From: Clostridia bacterium | Lineage (GTDB): Bacteria > Bacillota > Clostridia > UMGS1810 | Assembly (NCBI GenBank): GCA_017436905.1 | Contig: JAFSCF010000018.1 | Coordinates: 61,005-125,004 of the forward strand | Direction: 5' to 3' | DNA length: 64,000 nt | Part shown: one piece after another, positions 29,888 to 39,685 of the stretch | Numbering within the stretch: position 1 is the first letter of the stretch | Layout of the letters: every line of letters begins with the position of its first letter | Position numbers and translations under genes: made by a program | The notes under the pieces: generated by a model | Database searches by the model: none | Seen by the model: the letters and a program-made list of their open reading frames with translations, nothing else | What the model was told of the DNA's origin: nothing

Positions 29888-29920
29888 GCAAAAGAGAGTG
29901 ACAATAAAGCCACTCTCTGT
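29888..29920 (-). terminator. Terminator-like hairpin between rny and ymdB
   Basis: Minus strand AGAGAGTGG / CACTCTCTTTT (about 29891-29918). It can end part of the rny transcript, lowering ymdB expression relative to rny. Confidence 0.6.
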
Positions 29921-29941
29921 TCACTCATATTATGTGTTTTA

Positions 29942-31474
29942 TTATTTAGCATATTCTACAGAACGTGTTTCCCTGATTACATTTACCTTAATCTGTCCGG
30001 GGTATTCCATTTCACGTTCGATTTGTTTAACAATATCTCTTGCTACAAGTACCATGTCGTTGTCGTTAATAACCTCAGGTTTAACCATGATTCTAATCTC
30101 ACGGCCCGCCTGAACTGCATAAGACTTTTCAACACCATTGTAACTGTTAGCAATCTCTTCAAGTTTTTCAAGACGTTTAATATAACTTTCAATATTTTCT
30201 CTTCTTGCACCGGGACGTGCAGCAGATATAGCGTCTGCCGCCTGTACAATACAAGCGATAACCGATGTTGCCTCTACATCACCGTGGTGTGCGGCGATTG
30301 CATGGATAACTTCGTTAGACTCATGATATTTCTTAGCGATATCTACACCGATGTCAACGTGTGAGCCCTCAACCTCATGGTCGATAGCCTTACCAATATC
30401 GTGCAGAAGTCCTGCGCGTTTGGCAATTTTAATATCCACACCTAACTCTGCAGCCATTATACCTGCTACATGAGCAACTTCTGTAGAGTGTTTAAGCACA
30501 TTCTGACCGTAACTTGTACGGTATCTAAGTCTACCCAGAAGTTTAATAAGTTCGGGGTGCAGACCGTGAACGCCTGTTTCAAAAGTAGCGTGTTCACCCT
30601 CTTGCTTAACAACAGCGTCAACTTCTTTACGTGCTTTTTCAACTGTTTCTTCAATTCTTGCAGGGTGGATTCTGCCGTCTGATATAAGTTTTTCAAGTGC
30701 AAGACGGGCAACCTCTCTGCGGATTGGGTCAAAGCCCGACAGAACAACTGCCTCAGGAGTATCGTCTATAATAAGGTCGATACCTGTTAAAGTTTCAAGT
30801 GTTCTGATGTTTCTACCCTCACGGCCGATAATTCTGCCTTTCATATCGTCGCTGGGCAATGCTACTACAGACACAGTAGCCTCTGCCACATGGTCTGCTG
30901 CGCATCTCTGGATAGCATTGCTGATAATGTTTCTTGCTTTTTTATCAGCCTCGTCCTTAGCGCGCATTTCTATTTCTTCCACCATTTTGGCGGTTTCGTG
31001 ACGAATTTCAGATTCAACGCTTTTAAGTAAATAATCCTTGGCTTCCTCTACACTCATGGAAGAAATCCTTTCCAGAATTTTCATCTGGTCGGCTTTCATT
31101 TTATCAGTTTCTTCCTTCAGTTTATCAATCTCTTTGATTTTCTGATTGAGTTTTTCGTCTTTCTTATCGAGAGAATCTTCTTTCTGCTGGATACGTCTTT
31201 CCTGACGGGAAATTTCTCCTCTTCTCTCTTTGATTTCGTTTTCAAACTCTGCTCTGCTTTTATGAATTTCTTCTTTTGCTTCTAAAAGTGCTTCTTTACG
31301 CTTACTTTCTGAACGCTTAACTGCCTCGGCAACAATTCTTTTTGCCTCTTCTTCAGCGCTGCCTATTTCAGCTTCTGCAATCTTTTTTCTGTAATTGATG
31401 CCGACTATAACACCAACAATCGCCAAAACGACTGCAACAGCACTCATTATTATGATTATACCGGTTGTTCCCAA
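29942..31474 (-). CDS. rny: Ribonuclease Y
   Basis: Membrane-tethered endoribonuclease that begins mRNA decay in Firmicutes. 510 aa: an N-terminal membrane helix (about 5-25), a long coiled coil (about 30-190) rich in Lys and Glu, a KH domain with [17 protein letters not shown] (about 215-230), and an HD domain with [13 protein letters not shown] and [10 protein letters not shown] (about 330-360). It starts at TTG behind a strong GGAGG with ten bases of spacing. Promoter at 31549-31577. Confidence 0.97.
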   Translation of the reverse strand: MGTTGIIIIMSAVAVVLAIVGVIVGINYRKKIAEAEIGSAEEEAKRIVAEAVKRSESKRKEALLEAKEEIHKSRAEFENEIKERRGEISRQERRIQQKEDSLDKKDEKLNQKIKEIDKLKEETDKMKADQMKILERISSMSVEEAKDYLLKSVESEIRHETAKMVEEIEMRAKDEADKKARNIISNAIQRCAADHVAEATVSVVALPSDDMKGRIIGREGRNIRTLETLTGIDLIIDDTPEAVVLSGFDPIRREVARLALEKLISDGRIHPARIEETVEKARKEVDAVVKQEGEHATFETGVHGLHPELIKLLGRLRYRTSYGQNVLKHSTEVAHVAGIMAAELGVDIKIAKRAGLLHDIGKAIDHEVEGSHVDIGVDIAKKYHESNEVIHAIAAHHGDVEATSVIACIVQAADAISAARPGARRENIESYIKRLEKLEEIANSYNGVEKSYAVQAGREIRIMVKPEVINDNDMVLVARDIVKQIEREMEYPGQIKVNVIRETRSVEYAK

Positions 31475-31548
31475 AATTTTCTAACCTCCTTTTCTTAGTA
31501 ATTTTTCACATTTATCGATATTGTCATAATAGCTAAAACACACCATAT

Positions 31549-31577
31549 ATTGTACACTTTTTTTGTACTATTGTCAA
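31549..31577 (-). promoter_or_regulatory. rny promoter
   Basis: Minus strand: perfect TTGACA (31572-31577), 17-bp spacer, TACAAT (31549-31554). The leader is about 65 nt. Confidence 0.8.
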
Positions 31578-31610
31578 TGGCAAAATCATAATTTGTTTAA
31601 ATTTTCTTCC

Positions 31611-31646
31611 AAAAAAAGGGAATGTAATCTGCGTGATTACACTCCC
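31611..31646 (-). terminator. Terminator of the arginine operon
   Basis: 12-bp stem (31618-31629 with 31635-31646) followed by seven T on the minus strand, just after argF. Confidence 0.9.
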
Positions 31647-31655
31647 TTAAATCAT

Positions 31656-32642
31656 TTATATTGTTGCGGCAATTATTGCCTTGATAGCGTGCATTCTGTT
31701 TTCTGCTTCTTCAAACACTATTGAAGCGTCGCTTTCAAACACGTCATCGGTAACTTCCATAGCAGTCATATTAAATTTTTCGCCCATTTCCCTGCCTACG
31801 TGCGTTTTAAGGTCATGGAATGCCGGCAAGCAGTGCATAAATACAGTTGTATCTTTACCTGTTTTGCTCATAAGTTCTGCATTTACCTGATACGGAGAAA
31901 GTTCTGCTATTCTCTCTGCCCAAACCTCTACAGGCTCGCCCATAGAAACCCACACATCTGTATATATAACATCTGCGTTTTCTACTGCTTTGGCGGTATC
32001 TTCCTCAAACCTTAAAACAGAGCCGGTTTCAGAAGCAATTTTTTCACATTCATCAATAAGCGCTTTATCAGGGAAGTATTTTGACGGGCAACAAGCAGTA
32101 AAGTTAAGTCCCATTTTAGCACATCCAACCATCAATGAATTTCCCATATTATATCTGGCATCGCCCATATAAACAAAGTTAATACCTTTCAAATAACCAA
32201 ATTTTTCTTTGATTGTTAAAAGGTCTGCTATAATCTGCGTTGGGTGGAATTCGTTTGTAAGACCGTTCCATACGGGAACTTTAGAGTATTTTGCAAGTTC
32301 TTCCACTATTTCCTGACCAAAGCCACGATACTCTATACCATCGTACATAGACGCCAAAACACGTGCAGTATCGGCAATGCTTTCCTTTTTACCGATCTGT
32401 GATGCAGAGGGGTCTAAAAAGGTAGCATTCATACCCAAATCGTATGCAGCAACTTCAAAACTGCAACGTGTGCGTGTACTGGTTTTTTCAAATATAAGAG
32501 CAATATTCTTACCCTCGCAAATACGATGCGGGATACCCGCTTTTTTCTTTGCTTTAAGTTCAGCGGCAAAATCTATTAAACCGCCTATTTCATCACTTGT
32601 AAAATCGAGGAGTTTTAAAAAATCTCTACCTTTTAAGTTCAT
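31656..32642 (-). CDS. argF: Ornithine carbamoyltransferase
   Basis: Condenses ornithine and carbamoyl phosphate to citrulline. 328 aa. The carbamoyl-phosphate loop is [13 protein letters not shown] (about 47-59), the ornithine site motif is HCLPAFHD, and the late region is [10 protein letters not shown]. The ATG at 32642 has AAAGGAG eight bases upstream; 32663 would overlap argD. Last gene of argGCJBDF. Biosynthetic ArgF rather than catabolic ArcB, judged from context. Confidence 0.95.
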   Translation of the reverse strand: MNLKGRDFLKLLDFTSDEIGGLIDFAAELKAKKKAGIPHRICEGKNIALIFEKTSTRTRCSFEVAAYDLGMNATFLDPSASQIGKKESIADTARVLASMYDGIEYRGFGQEIVEELAKYSKVPVWNGLTNEFHPTQIIADLLTIKEKFGYLKGINFVYMGDARYNMGNSLMVGCAKMGLNFTACCPSKYFPDKALIDECEKIASETGSVLRFEEDTAKAVENADVIYTDVWVSMGEPVEVWAERIAELSPYQVNAELMSKTGKDTTVFMHCLPAFHDLKTHVGREMGEKFNMTAMEVTDDVFESDASIVFEEAENRMHAIKAIIAATI

Positions 32643-32659
32643 AAATGTTTCTCCTTTAA

Positions 32660-33820
32660 TCAATCAGCGCAAACTTCTTTTAAAATATCTATAGCATATT
32701 TAAGCATATCAAACGGAATATTAAGTGCCGGTAAAAGCCTTACTTTGTCTTTAGCAGTAATTGGAAGCACTCCCCTGTCGATACATTCTGCCACAACGTC
32801 TTTTGCAGGTTTTGTGGTTTTAACACCTATCATAAGACCAAGTCCGGTTACGCTTTCAATTCCGTCGGCGCCGGTCAAAGTGTTAAAGATATATTCTGAC
32901 TTTTCTTTTACTTCTGCCAGAAGTTTATCGTCAATTCGGTCTATTATATTAACTGCACCTGCACAGCACACGGGATTTCCGCCAAATGTAGAGCCGTTTA
33001 AACCGGGAGTGAATATATTTTCAACTTTTTCGCCAAGCATAGTTGCGCCGATTGGCAATCCGCCGCCAAGCCCCTTTGCAGTAGTAACAACATCGGGCAT
33101 AAATCCATAATTCATATAACCGTAGAGCATTCCGCTTCTGCCGTTACCCACCTGAACTTCGTCTGCAATTAAAATAATGTCTTTTTCTTTAGCAATCTTA
33201 ACCATTGCATCTACAAAGTCTTTTTCCAAAGGAAGCACTCCACCCTCGCCACGAACAACTTCAAACATAATGCCGGCAGTTTTATCGTCAACGGCATTCA
33301 TAAGTTCATCTGCGTTGGGTTCTATATGCACAAAGCCGTCTGTAAGCGGCAGAAAATGCTCATGAAAAGTCTCCTGACCTGTTGCAGCAAGTGTTGTATG
33401 AGTTCTGCCGTGGAAACTGTTTTTAAGTGTGATTATTTTATATACATCTTTGCCTTTTTTATCGGCAGCATACTTTCTTGCCGCTTTTATGGCAGTTTCG
33501 TTAGCCTCTGCACCGGAGTTTGAGAAAAACACTTTTTTCATACCGGTTTTTTCGCACAGTTTTTTAGCAAGTAACGCACATGGTTCTGTATAGTAAAGAT
33601 TTGATGTATGCTGAAAAGCGTCAAGTTGCGATTTAACAGCGGCAGACCACTGCTCGTCTGCAACACCAAAAGTATTTACGGCAATGCCGCTTGCAAGGTC
33701 TATGTATTTTTTACCCGTATTGTCAATGAGTTCGCTGCCTTTGCCCCCTACTATATTTATAGGAAAACGTGCATACGAGCCGGCAACGTATTCTTTATCC
33801 AAAGCAATTACATCAGTCAT
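32660..33820 (-). CDS. argD: Acetylornithine aminotransferase
   Basis: PLP-dependent transfer of an amino group from glutamate to N-acetylglutamate semialdehyde. 386 aa, class III. The segment [18 protein letters not shown] and the PLP-site motif [19 protein letters not shown] precede the Schiff-base lysine in [15 protein letters not shown]. The ATG at 33820 overlaps the argB stop by 8 nt (ATGACTGA) and has GAGGGG seven bases upstream; upstream ATGs have poor spacing. Confidence 0.95.
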   Translation of the reverse strand: MTDVIALDKEYVAGSYARFPINIVGGKGSELIDNTGKKYIDLASGIAVNTFGVADEQWSAAVKSQLDAFQHTSNLYYTEPCALLAKKLCEKTGMKKVFFSNSGAEANETAIKAARKYAADKKGKDVYKIITLKNSFHGRTHTTLAATGQETFHEHFLPLTDGFVHIEPNADELMNAVDDKTAGIMFEVVRGEGGVLPLEKDFVDAMVKIAKEKDIILIADEVQVGNGRSGMLYGYMNYGFMPDVVTTAKGLGGGLPIGATMLGEKVENIFTPGLNGSTFGGNPVCCAGAVNIIDRIDDKLLAEVKEKSEYIFNTLTGADGIESVTGLGLMIGVKTTKPAKDVVAECIDRGVLPITAKDKVRLLPALNIPFDMLKYAIDILKEVCAD

Positions 33821-34679
33821 TTCCATCCCCCTCAAACATAGTGCCGATACCTTCGTCTGTTAAAGTTTCTATAAGAATTGAATGAGGGATTCTGCCGTCG
33901 ATAATAAATACTTTTTTAACACCGTCTTTAATAGCGTCTGTACAGCACTCAACCTTGGGTATCATACCGTCGGATATAACGCCCTTGGCAATAAGTTCTT
34001 CTGTGCCCTTAACGGTAATGTGCGATATAAGTGTATCGGGGTTATCTTTATCCATTAAAATACCGCTTATGTCGGTTAATGATATAAGGCTCTCTGCCTT
34101 TAAAGCACCCGCAATCTTTGCGGCAGCCGTGTCGGCGTTTATATTGTAAACATTGCCTTTTTCATCACAGCCGATAGTGGAAACAACGGGAATATAGTCC
34201 TTTGCAAGTACATCTAAAATAGGCTGAGGGTTAACTTCTGTAATCTTGCCTACATACCCGAGTTTTTCGTCTTTAACTTCTGCATGTATCATATGACCGT
34301 CAATACCCGACAAGCCTATAGATTTACCGCCGCAGCACTCTATAAGATTAACAAGGCTTTTATTAATCTTACCTGCAAGCACCATCTGGGTAATTTCTAT
34401 AGTTTCTTTATCTGTAACACGCAAGCCATCAATAAACTGAGTTTCCTTGCCTACTCTTGCAAGCATATCGGTAATTTCAGGACCTCCGCCGTGAACGAGC
34501 ACAACTTTAACACCTATAAGGCGCAAAAGCACGATGTCATGCACAACAGAGTTTTTTAAGGTTTCGTTTATCATAGCGTTACCGCCGTATTTGATAACTA
34601 CAATTTTGCCGTTATACTCCTGAATATACGGAAGCGCATTAACAAGAATTTTTGCACGGTCTGCATTGGATATTTTCAT
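33813..34679 (-). CDS. argB: Acetylglutamate kinase
   Basis: ATP-dependent phosphorylation of N-acetylglutamate, the second committed step. 288 aa, amino acid kinase fold: VVIKYGGNAM near the N-terminus, VLVHGGGPEIT in the middle, and the ATP-site segments VYNINADTAAAKIA and LISLTDISGI. The C-terminal DGMIPKVECCTDAI matches the family. It may be feedback-inhibited by arginine, since the N-terminal helix of arginine-sensitive forms is present in outline. Overlaps argD by 8 nt. Confidence 0.96.
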   Translation of the reverse strand: MKISNADRAKILVNALPYIQEYNGKIVVIKYGGNAMINETLKNSVVHDIVLLRLIGVKVVLVHGGGPEITDMLARVGKETQFIDGLRVTDKETIEITQMVLAGKINKSLVNLIECCGGKSIGLSGIDGHMIHAEVKDEKLGYVGKITEVNPQPILDVLAKDYIPVVSTIGCDEKGNVYNINADTAAAKIAGALKAESLISLTDISGILMDKDNPDTLISHITVKGTEELIAKGVISDGMIPKVECCTDAIKDGVKKVFIIDGRIPHSILIETLTDEGIGTMFEGDGND

Positions 34680-34694
34680 TTTATTCTCCCCCTA

Positions 34695-35906
34695 TCAGGT
34701 ACGGTAATCACCATTGATTTTAACGTAATCATAAGTAAGGTCACAACCCCATGCAACGGCTTTTCCGTCACCTGAGTTAAGATTAATACTTATGGTAATA
34801 TCACGCTCAAGCAGAATTTCTTTAGCAAGTTCTTCAGAAAAATCCACGCCTGCGCCGTTTTTGCAAACGAGGATTTCGCCCTTAACAGATATAAACGAAA
34901 CGTCAACTTTATTAACATCTACATCTGCACCGCTGTATCCTATCGAGCACAAAACTCTGCCCCAGTTTGCATCTGCACCAAACATAGCCGCCTTTGTAAG
35001 TGACGAGCAAATAACTGCTTTTGCAACTGTTTTTGCGGTCAGTTCGTCTTTTGCACCGTCAACCGTGCACTCAAGCATTTTGGTTGCACCCTCGCCATCA
35101 CCTGCAATGGCTTTGCAAAGGTATACTGTAACGGTGTTAAGCGCCTGCATAAAGGTGTCAAAATCATCACCATCGCAGGTGATTTCTTTATTACCTGCCA
35201 TACCGTTGGCAAGAACTGTTACCATATCATTGGTAGAAGTGTCGCCGTCAACACTTACCATATTGAATGTATTTTTAATATCTGTTGAAAGTGCTTTCTG
35301 AAGCATTTCGCTGCTGATAGCACAGTCTGTGGTAATAAACACAAGCATAGTTGCCATATTCGGGTGAATCATACCCGAGCCTTTAGCGATACCGCCGATT
35401 TTACACTCGAATCCGCCAATTTCAAAACTTACTGCTATATCTTTTTTTACGGTGTCGGTGGTCATAATGCCCTCGGCAGCATAGTCGCTGAAATCGCCAA
35501 GCCCGTCTGCCAGTGACACAATGCCGTCTGCTATAGGCTCAATATCTAAAGGCTGACCAATAACGCCGGTTGATGCAACAACAATATCATCAGGTGATAT
35601 TCCAAGTTGCTTTGCTGCGATATCGCTCATCTGCTCTGCTATTTCAACACCGTTTGCATTGCAGGTATTGGCATTACCGCTATTGCAGATAACTGCCTGA
35701 GCTATTCCGTCAGCAATATGCCTTTTAGTAACAAGAAGCGGCGCACCTTTAACAAGGTTTGTAGTATATACCGCTGCGGCATTTGCCTTAACCTCGCTGA
35801 ATATAAGCGAAAGGTCACGTTTTTCTTTATTTTTTCTTATTCCGCAGTGCACGCCGTTTGCAGTAAAACCTTTTGCCGCACATACACCGCCGCTTATGAT
35901 TTTCAT
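34695..35906 (-). CDS. argJ: Bifunctional glutamate/ornithine N-acetyltransferase
   Basis: Recycles the acetyl group from N-acetylornithine to glutamate and may also use acetyl-CoA. 403 aa. The precursor self-cleaves before the Thr of HPNMATMLVF, giving alpha and beta chains; GSGMIHPN precedes it. The open frame extends to 36032, into argC, but only the ATG at 35906 has GGAGTG and begins the conserved ISGGVCAAKGFTANGVHCG. No argA or argE is needed with this cyclic pathway; whether it is mono- or bifunctional cannot be told by eye. Confidence 0.95.
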   Translation of the reverse strand: MKIISGGVCAAKGFTANGVHCGIRKNKEKRDLSLIFSEVKANAAAVYTTNLVKGAPLLVTKRHIADGIAQAVICNSGNANTCNANGVEIAEQMSDIAAKQLGISPDDIVVASTGVIGQPLDIEPIADGIVSLADGLGDFSDYAAEGIMTTDTVKKDIAVSFEIGGFECKIGGIAKGSGMIHPNMATMLVFITTDCAISSEMLQKALSTDIKNTFNMVSVDGDTSTNDMVTVLANGMAGNKEITCDGDDFDTFMQALNTVTVYLCKAIAGDGEGATKMLECTVDGAKDELTAKTVAKAVICSSLTKAAMFGADANWGRVLCSIGYSGADVDVNKVDVSFISVKGEILVCKNGAGVDFSEELAKEILLERDITISINLNSGDGKAVAWGCDLTYDYVKINGDYRT

Positions 35907-36000
35907 TATAAAATTCACTCCGTTTATAACAATATTGTATACAGTTAAAAACAAATCTTCGGATTTCAGAATAAACCAAAATCCGAATTTTTGATAATTA

Positions 36001-36930
36001 TTAAAGTTCAAGACCGGTAGTTTTATCAACACCTAAAACGATATTCAAACACTCTATCGCTGCACCTGAAGCACCTTTTCCAAGGTTATCGTAACGGGCA
36101 GTTAAAAGTATTCTTTCGTCATTGCCGAAAACCGATACTTCCATACGGTCTGTACCGCCGAGCCCCAATGCAGAATACAAGCCGTCTTCGTCGGCAGTAT
36201 CTGTAAAGGAAACTATTTTACTGTTATAGCGTTCACGGTAAATATTTTTTATATCATCTACCGTAGCACCGTTTTTAATGTCTGATGCAAAGAGTCCGAC
36301 AGTAACCGCCATACCGCTGTAAAAATCAGCAACTATAGGGCAGAAAATCGGTGCATTTATTCCTGTCCAGGCAACCATTTCGGGAATATGCTTATGCTGC
36401 TGGGTAAGCGCATATTGACGGGGAGCGTTCAAAAGATTATCACGCTCGGCATCTTCATACTGAGCAATCATTTTCTTTCCGCCACCGCTATAGCCTGTGA
36501 TAGAATGACAAACCAGATTAACCGATTTATCAATTATACCGTGCGCAGCCAAAGGGTGCACCAACGCAATATATCCACTCGCATGGCAACCGGGAACAGC
36601 AATTCGCTTGGAGGATGCGATGCTGTGCTCACCATTTAAGAACAGTTCGGGAAAACCATATGTCCAATCGGGATTTGTTCGGTGCGCAGTAGATGTGTCT
36701 ATAACAACCGTATCAGGGTTTTCTATCATAGACACCGACTCTCTGGCGGCGTCATCAGGCAGGCAGAGGAATGCCACATCTGCCGCATTTAACATAGCCT
36801 TGCGGCAGGCAGGGTCTTTTCTATCCTGTTCTGAAAGAGTTAAAAGTTCAATATCACTTCTGCCCTGCAGACGCTCATATATTCTAAGACCGGTAGTACC
36901 CGCCTTACCGTCAATAAAAATCTTTTTCAT
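36001..36930 (-). CDS. argC: N-acetyl-gamma-glutamyl-phosphate reductase, short (type 2) form
   Basis: NADPH-dependent reduction of N-acetylglutamyl phosphate to the semialdehyde. At 309 aa it is the short, type 2 AGPR. It opens with IFIDGKAGTTGLRIYERL, has catalytic Cys115 in VPGCHASGY and the later HKHIPEM segment. 13 bases after argG; a 94-base gap separates it from argJ. Confidence 0.94.
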   Translation of the reverse strand: MKKIFIDGKAGTTGLRIYERLQGRSDIELLTLSEQDRKDPACRKAMLNAADVAFLCLPDDAARESVSMIENPDTVVIDTSTAHRTNPDWTYGFPELFLNGEHSIASSKRIAVPGCHASGYIALVHPLAAHGIIDKSVNLVCHSITGYSGGGKKMIAQYEDAERDNLLNAPRQYALTQQHKHIPEMVAWTGINAPIFCPIVADFYSGMAVTVGLFASDIKNGATVDDIKNIYRERYNSKIVSFTDTADEDGLYSALGLGGTDRMEVSVFGNDERILLTARYDNLGKGASGAAIECLNIVLGVDKTTGLEL

Positions 36931-36943
36931 TACTTACTCCAAA

Positions 36944-38173
36944 TTATTTATTTGTATTTTTTGCATTTACCTGTGCCTGAACTGTTACGGGCAGACCCCA
37001 CAGATTGATAAATCCTGCGCTGTCTTTCTGGTCGTAAACTTCGTCCTCGCCAAATGTGGCAATTTCTTCAGAATACAGTGACCAATCGCTCCATACGCCG
37101 GCTTTGATAATATTGCCTTTGTAGAGTTTAAGTCTTACTTTACCGGTGATATGTTCCTGAGTTTTTTCAACAAAAGCAGAAAGAGCCTCACGCAAAGGTG
37201 TGTACCACTGACCATTGTAGAGCAGGTCAGCAAATGTAATTGCAAGTTCCTGTTTTTTGTGCATAACGGCTTTATCCTGACACATTGTTTCAAGATAGTT
37301 ATGTGCAAAGTAAAGGATTTCGCCACCGGGAGTTTCGTAAACGCCACGGCATTTCATACCAACAAGACGGTTTTCTATAATATCTAAAAGACCTATACCG
37401 TTAGCACCGCCAACTTCGTTGAGTTTCAAGATAATCTCTTTAGCACTCATTTTTTCGCCGTTGTATGCAACAGGTTTGCCTTTTTCAAATTCCAATGTGA
37501 TATATGTAGGAGCATCGGGAGCCTGCAGAGGAGATACACCCATCTCCAAAAATCCCTCTTTTTCGTACAATGGCTCGTTGCCTGCATCTTCAAGGTCTAA
37601 CCCCTCGTGTGAAAGATGCCACATATTTTTATCTTTTGAATAGTTTGTTTCACGGTTTATTTTAAGAGGTACGTTGTGTGCCTCAGCATATTCAATTTCT
37701 TCTTCACGTGATTTAATATCCCACTCTCTCCAGGGAGCGATAATCTTCATACCGGGAGCGAATGCTTTGATAGCCATTTCAAAACGCACCTGGTCATTAC
37801 CCTTACCTGTACAGCCGTGGCAGATAGCGTCTGCACCCTCAGCGATAGCAATTTCAGCAAGTCTTTTACCGATAATGGGACGAGCCAGAGCAGTACCGAG
37901 CAGATATTCCTCGTACTTAGCACCTGCCTGAACTGCAGGTATAATAAGTTCTTCTACAAATTCTTCTGTAAGGTCTTCTACATAAAGTTTGGAAGCGCCT
38001 GTTTTAATAGCCTTTTCTTCCAAGCCTTCAAGTTCGTCAGCCTGACCCACATTACCTGAAACAGCAATAATCTCAGGGTCATCATAGTTTTCTTTCAACC
38101 ACGGAATGATAATAGATGTATCCAGACCGCCTGAATAAGCCAACACGATTTTTTTAATTTTTTTCTCACTCAT
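36944..38173 (-). CDS. argG: Argininosuccinate synthase
   Basis: ATP-dependent joining of citrulline and aspartate. 409 aa. N-terminal PP-loop AYSGGLDTS (about 10-18), the aspartate/citrulline segment [15 protein letters not shown] and the [15 protein letters not shown] segment are all present. Of three close ATGs the one at 38173 lies eight bases from GGAGG. First gene of the operon, although argininosuccinate lyase (argH), the usual partner, is absent from the window. Confidence 0.96.
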   Translation of the reverse strand: MSEKKIKKIVLAYSGGLDTSIIIPWLKENYDDPEIIAVSGNVGQADELEGLEEKAIKTGASKLYVEDLTEEFVEELIIPAVQAGAKYEEYLLGTALARPIIGKRLAEIAIAEGADAICHGCTGKGNDQVRFEMAIKAFAPGMKIIAPWREWDIKSREEEIEYAEAHNVPLKINRETNYSKDKNMWHLSHEGLDLEDAGNEPLYEKEGFLEMGVSPLQAPDAPTYITLEFEKGKPVAYNGEKMSAKEIILKLNEVGGANGIGLLDIIENRLVGMKCRGVYETPGGEILYFAHNYLETMCQDKAVMHKKQELAITFADLLYNGQWYTPLREALSAFVEKTQEHITGKVRLKLYKGNIIKAGVWSDWSLYSEEIATFGEDEVYDQKDSAGFINLWGLPVTVQAQVNAKNTNK

Positions 38174-38234
38174 TTTCATTTCCTCCAATAATAAAAATAA
38201 TGTTTGAAATTGTTTTTCGAATTAATATACACAA

Positions 38235-38263
38235 ATAATATCATATAATGAATTATTATGCAA
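38235..38263 (-). promoter_or_regulatory. Promoter of the argGCJBDF operon
   Basis: Minus strand: TTGCAT (38258-38263), 17-bp spacer, TATTAT (38235-38240). The Arg-box at 38247-38264 covers the -35 and spacer. Confidence 0.7.
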
Positions 38264-38264
38264 G
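38247..38264 (-). promoter_or_regulatory. ArgR box overlapping the arg promoter
   Basis: The minus-strand core TGCATAATAATTCA fits the ArgR pattern TG-N-AT-N4-AT-N-CA. The overlap with the -35/spacer implies repression by arginine-bound ArgR. ArgR itself is not encoded here. Confidence 0.65.
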
Positions 38265-38374
38265 TAAATTTTAGGTTTTTTTACACTTTTTTCGCTTTTT
38301 GACAAATAAACATCTGCTTTTCTCATAGTTTTGTGCAAGTTTTATGCACTGCTATTCACCTCTGCATAAAACTG

Positions 38375-38388
38375 TGTATAATTATGCA
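38375..38388. promoter_or_regulatory. Upstream ArgR-box-like palindrome 1
   Basis: TGTATAATTATGCA matches the ArgR core (5+4+5). It lies about 115 bp upstream of the promoter box and could contact the same ArgR hexamer by looping. Confidence 0.55.
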
Positions 38389-38404
38389 ACTTTCTATGCG
38401 TAAT

Positions 38405-38418
38405 TGCATAATTACGCA
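38405..38418. promoter_or_regulatory. Upstream ArgR-box-like palindrome 2
   Basis: TGCATAATTACGCA lies 30 bp centre-to-centre from the first, about three helical turns. It overlaps the last codons of the transporter gene. Confidence 0.5.
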
Positions 38419-39536
38419 AATTTTATGCTCATAACAATAAAGAGAATTATAAGTATACCGAAATTGAATGCTGAAAACAGTTTTATATATGTACCAATTT
38501 CGTGCGGAGCACGTTTGGAATATTCACGGAAAGTTATAAGGCTTGCAAGCGAAGCAATTAAAGTGCCCGCACCGCCAATATTTACTGCAACAAGCAGTTC
38601 CTGATAATTTTGCGTGAATTTCGAAAGAAGTATAGCGCTCGGCACATTGCTTATAACCTGACACGAAAGCATTCCGTATAAAAGTGTGTTTTTAGATATA
38701 AGCCAGTTAAGAAAGTTATTCACGGCATCAATACGTGCCATATTACCAGCAAAAACAAAAAACGCACAGAATGTTAAAAGCAATCCGTAATCAACTTTTA
38801 AAAGTGCTTTTCTGTCGAGTATCAAAAGTGCTGCAGGAACTATAATAAGTCCCCAGTAATATGGCACCGTGCGGAATACTATCATTATAGAAAAAACAAA
38901 AAGCACACTGTATACAATAACTCTCCACGTACTTAATTTAATTTCGTATTCACCATCAAGTACAAGTTCTTCCTTACCCAAAAGAAAACAGCACGTAGTT
39001 ATAAGTGCTATGGAAATTATAAACGGCAATGCCATTATCTGCGTAAATTCTGCAGTTGATATATTAAAATACGAATACAGATACAAATTCTGCGGATTGC
39101 CGAAAGGCGTTATCATACCGCCAAGATTTGCGGCAATATTCTGCATAATAAACGTAAACGCCATATATTTTTTATTGTGCGTTGAACTAAGCACAAAATA
39201 ACCAAGCGGCAAAAACGTAATAAGCGCCATATCGTTGGCAAGTATCATAGAGCCGATAAAAGTTATATACACAAGCGCAATAACTGCCGAACGCACAGTT
39301 TTAAACATACTTACAATCTTGCGTGATATTATCTCAAATATATGTATATTTTTAAATGCGCATACAACTGCTAATGTACAAAAAAGACACGTTAGCGTTT
39401 TAAAGTCAAAATAATTTATATAGTGTTTATCCGGCTTTACAATAAACGACGTAATTACTGCTGCCACAATGGCAATGCAGGCAACAACATTTTTTCGTAT
39501 AAACGCCGGTAAAGATAAATGTATTTTTGATTGCAA
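38412..39536 (-). CDS. ArsB/NhaD-type ion transporter (citrate transporter-like fold)
   Basis: A 374-residue membrane protein with about ten hydrophobic helices, of the IT superfamily (PF03600-like). ANLGGMITPFGNPQNLYLY and LSCQVISNVPSAILLSKF are the two family signature regions (GNPxN and SNxPxA). The substrate may be arsenite, sodium/proton or a carboxylate; no arsenic gene is near. Frames open earlier at TTG 39563 and ATG 39551, but the mapped promoter starts transcripts near 39565, and GGAGG eight bases before the TTG at 39536 makes that start best. Confidence 0.78.
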   Translation of the reverse strand: MQSKIHLSLPAFIRKNVVACIAIVAAVITSFIVKPDKHYINYFDFKTLTCLFCTLAVVCAFKNIHIFEIISRKIVSMFKTVRSAVIALVYITFIGSMILANDMALITFLPLGYFVLSSTHNKKYMAFTFIMQNIAANLGGMITPFGNPQNLYLYSYFNISTAEFTQIMALPFIISIALITTCCFLLGKEELVLDGEYEIKLSTWRVIVYSVLFVFSIMIVFRTVPYYWGLIIVPAALLILDRKALLKVDYGLLLTFCAFFVFAGNMARIDAVNNFLNWLISKNTLLYGMLSCQVISNVPSAILLSKFTQNYQELLVAVNIGGAGTLIASLASLITFREYSKRAPHEIGTYIKLFSAFNFGILIILFIVMSIKFA

Positions 39537-39571
39537 AGTTCTTACCTCCATAGGCTTTTTCAAACTCGTTC

Positions 39572-39600
39572 ATTATATCACAAATCACTTGATAATACAA
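39572..39600 (-). promoter_or_regulatory. Promoter of the ArsB/NhaD-type transporter
   Basis: Minus strand: TTGTAT (39595-39600), 17-bp spacer, TATAAT (39572-39577). Its position helps fix the downstream TTG start. Confidence 0.6.
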
Positions 39601-39685
39601 CAAAATTATTCATAAAAAAGGCTTTAATTTTACTGTTTAATATGATACAATAAATTCAATATATAATGTGACGGAGGGTACACAA

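Noticed and set aside
38189..38411. T-box leader for argG
   Set aside because: No specifier loop or T-box motif; the palindromes fit ArgR boxes instead.
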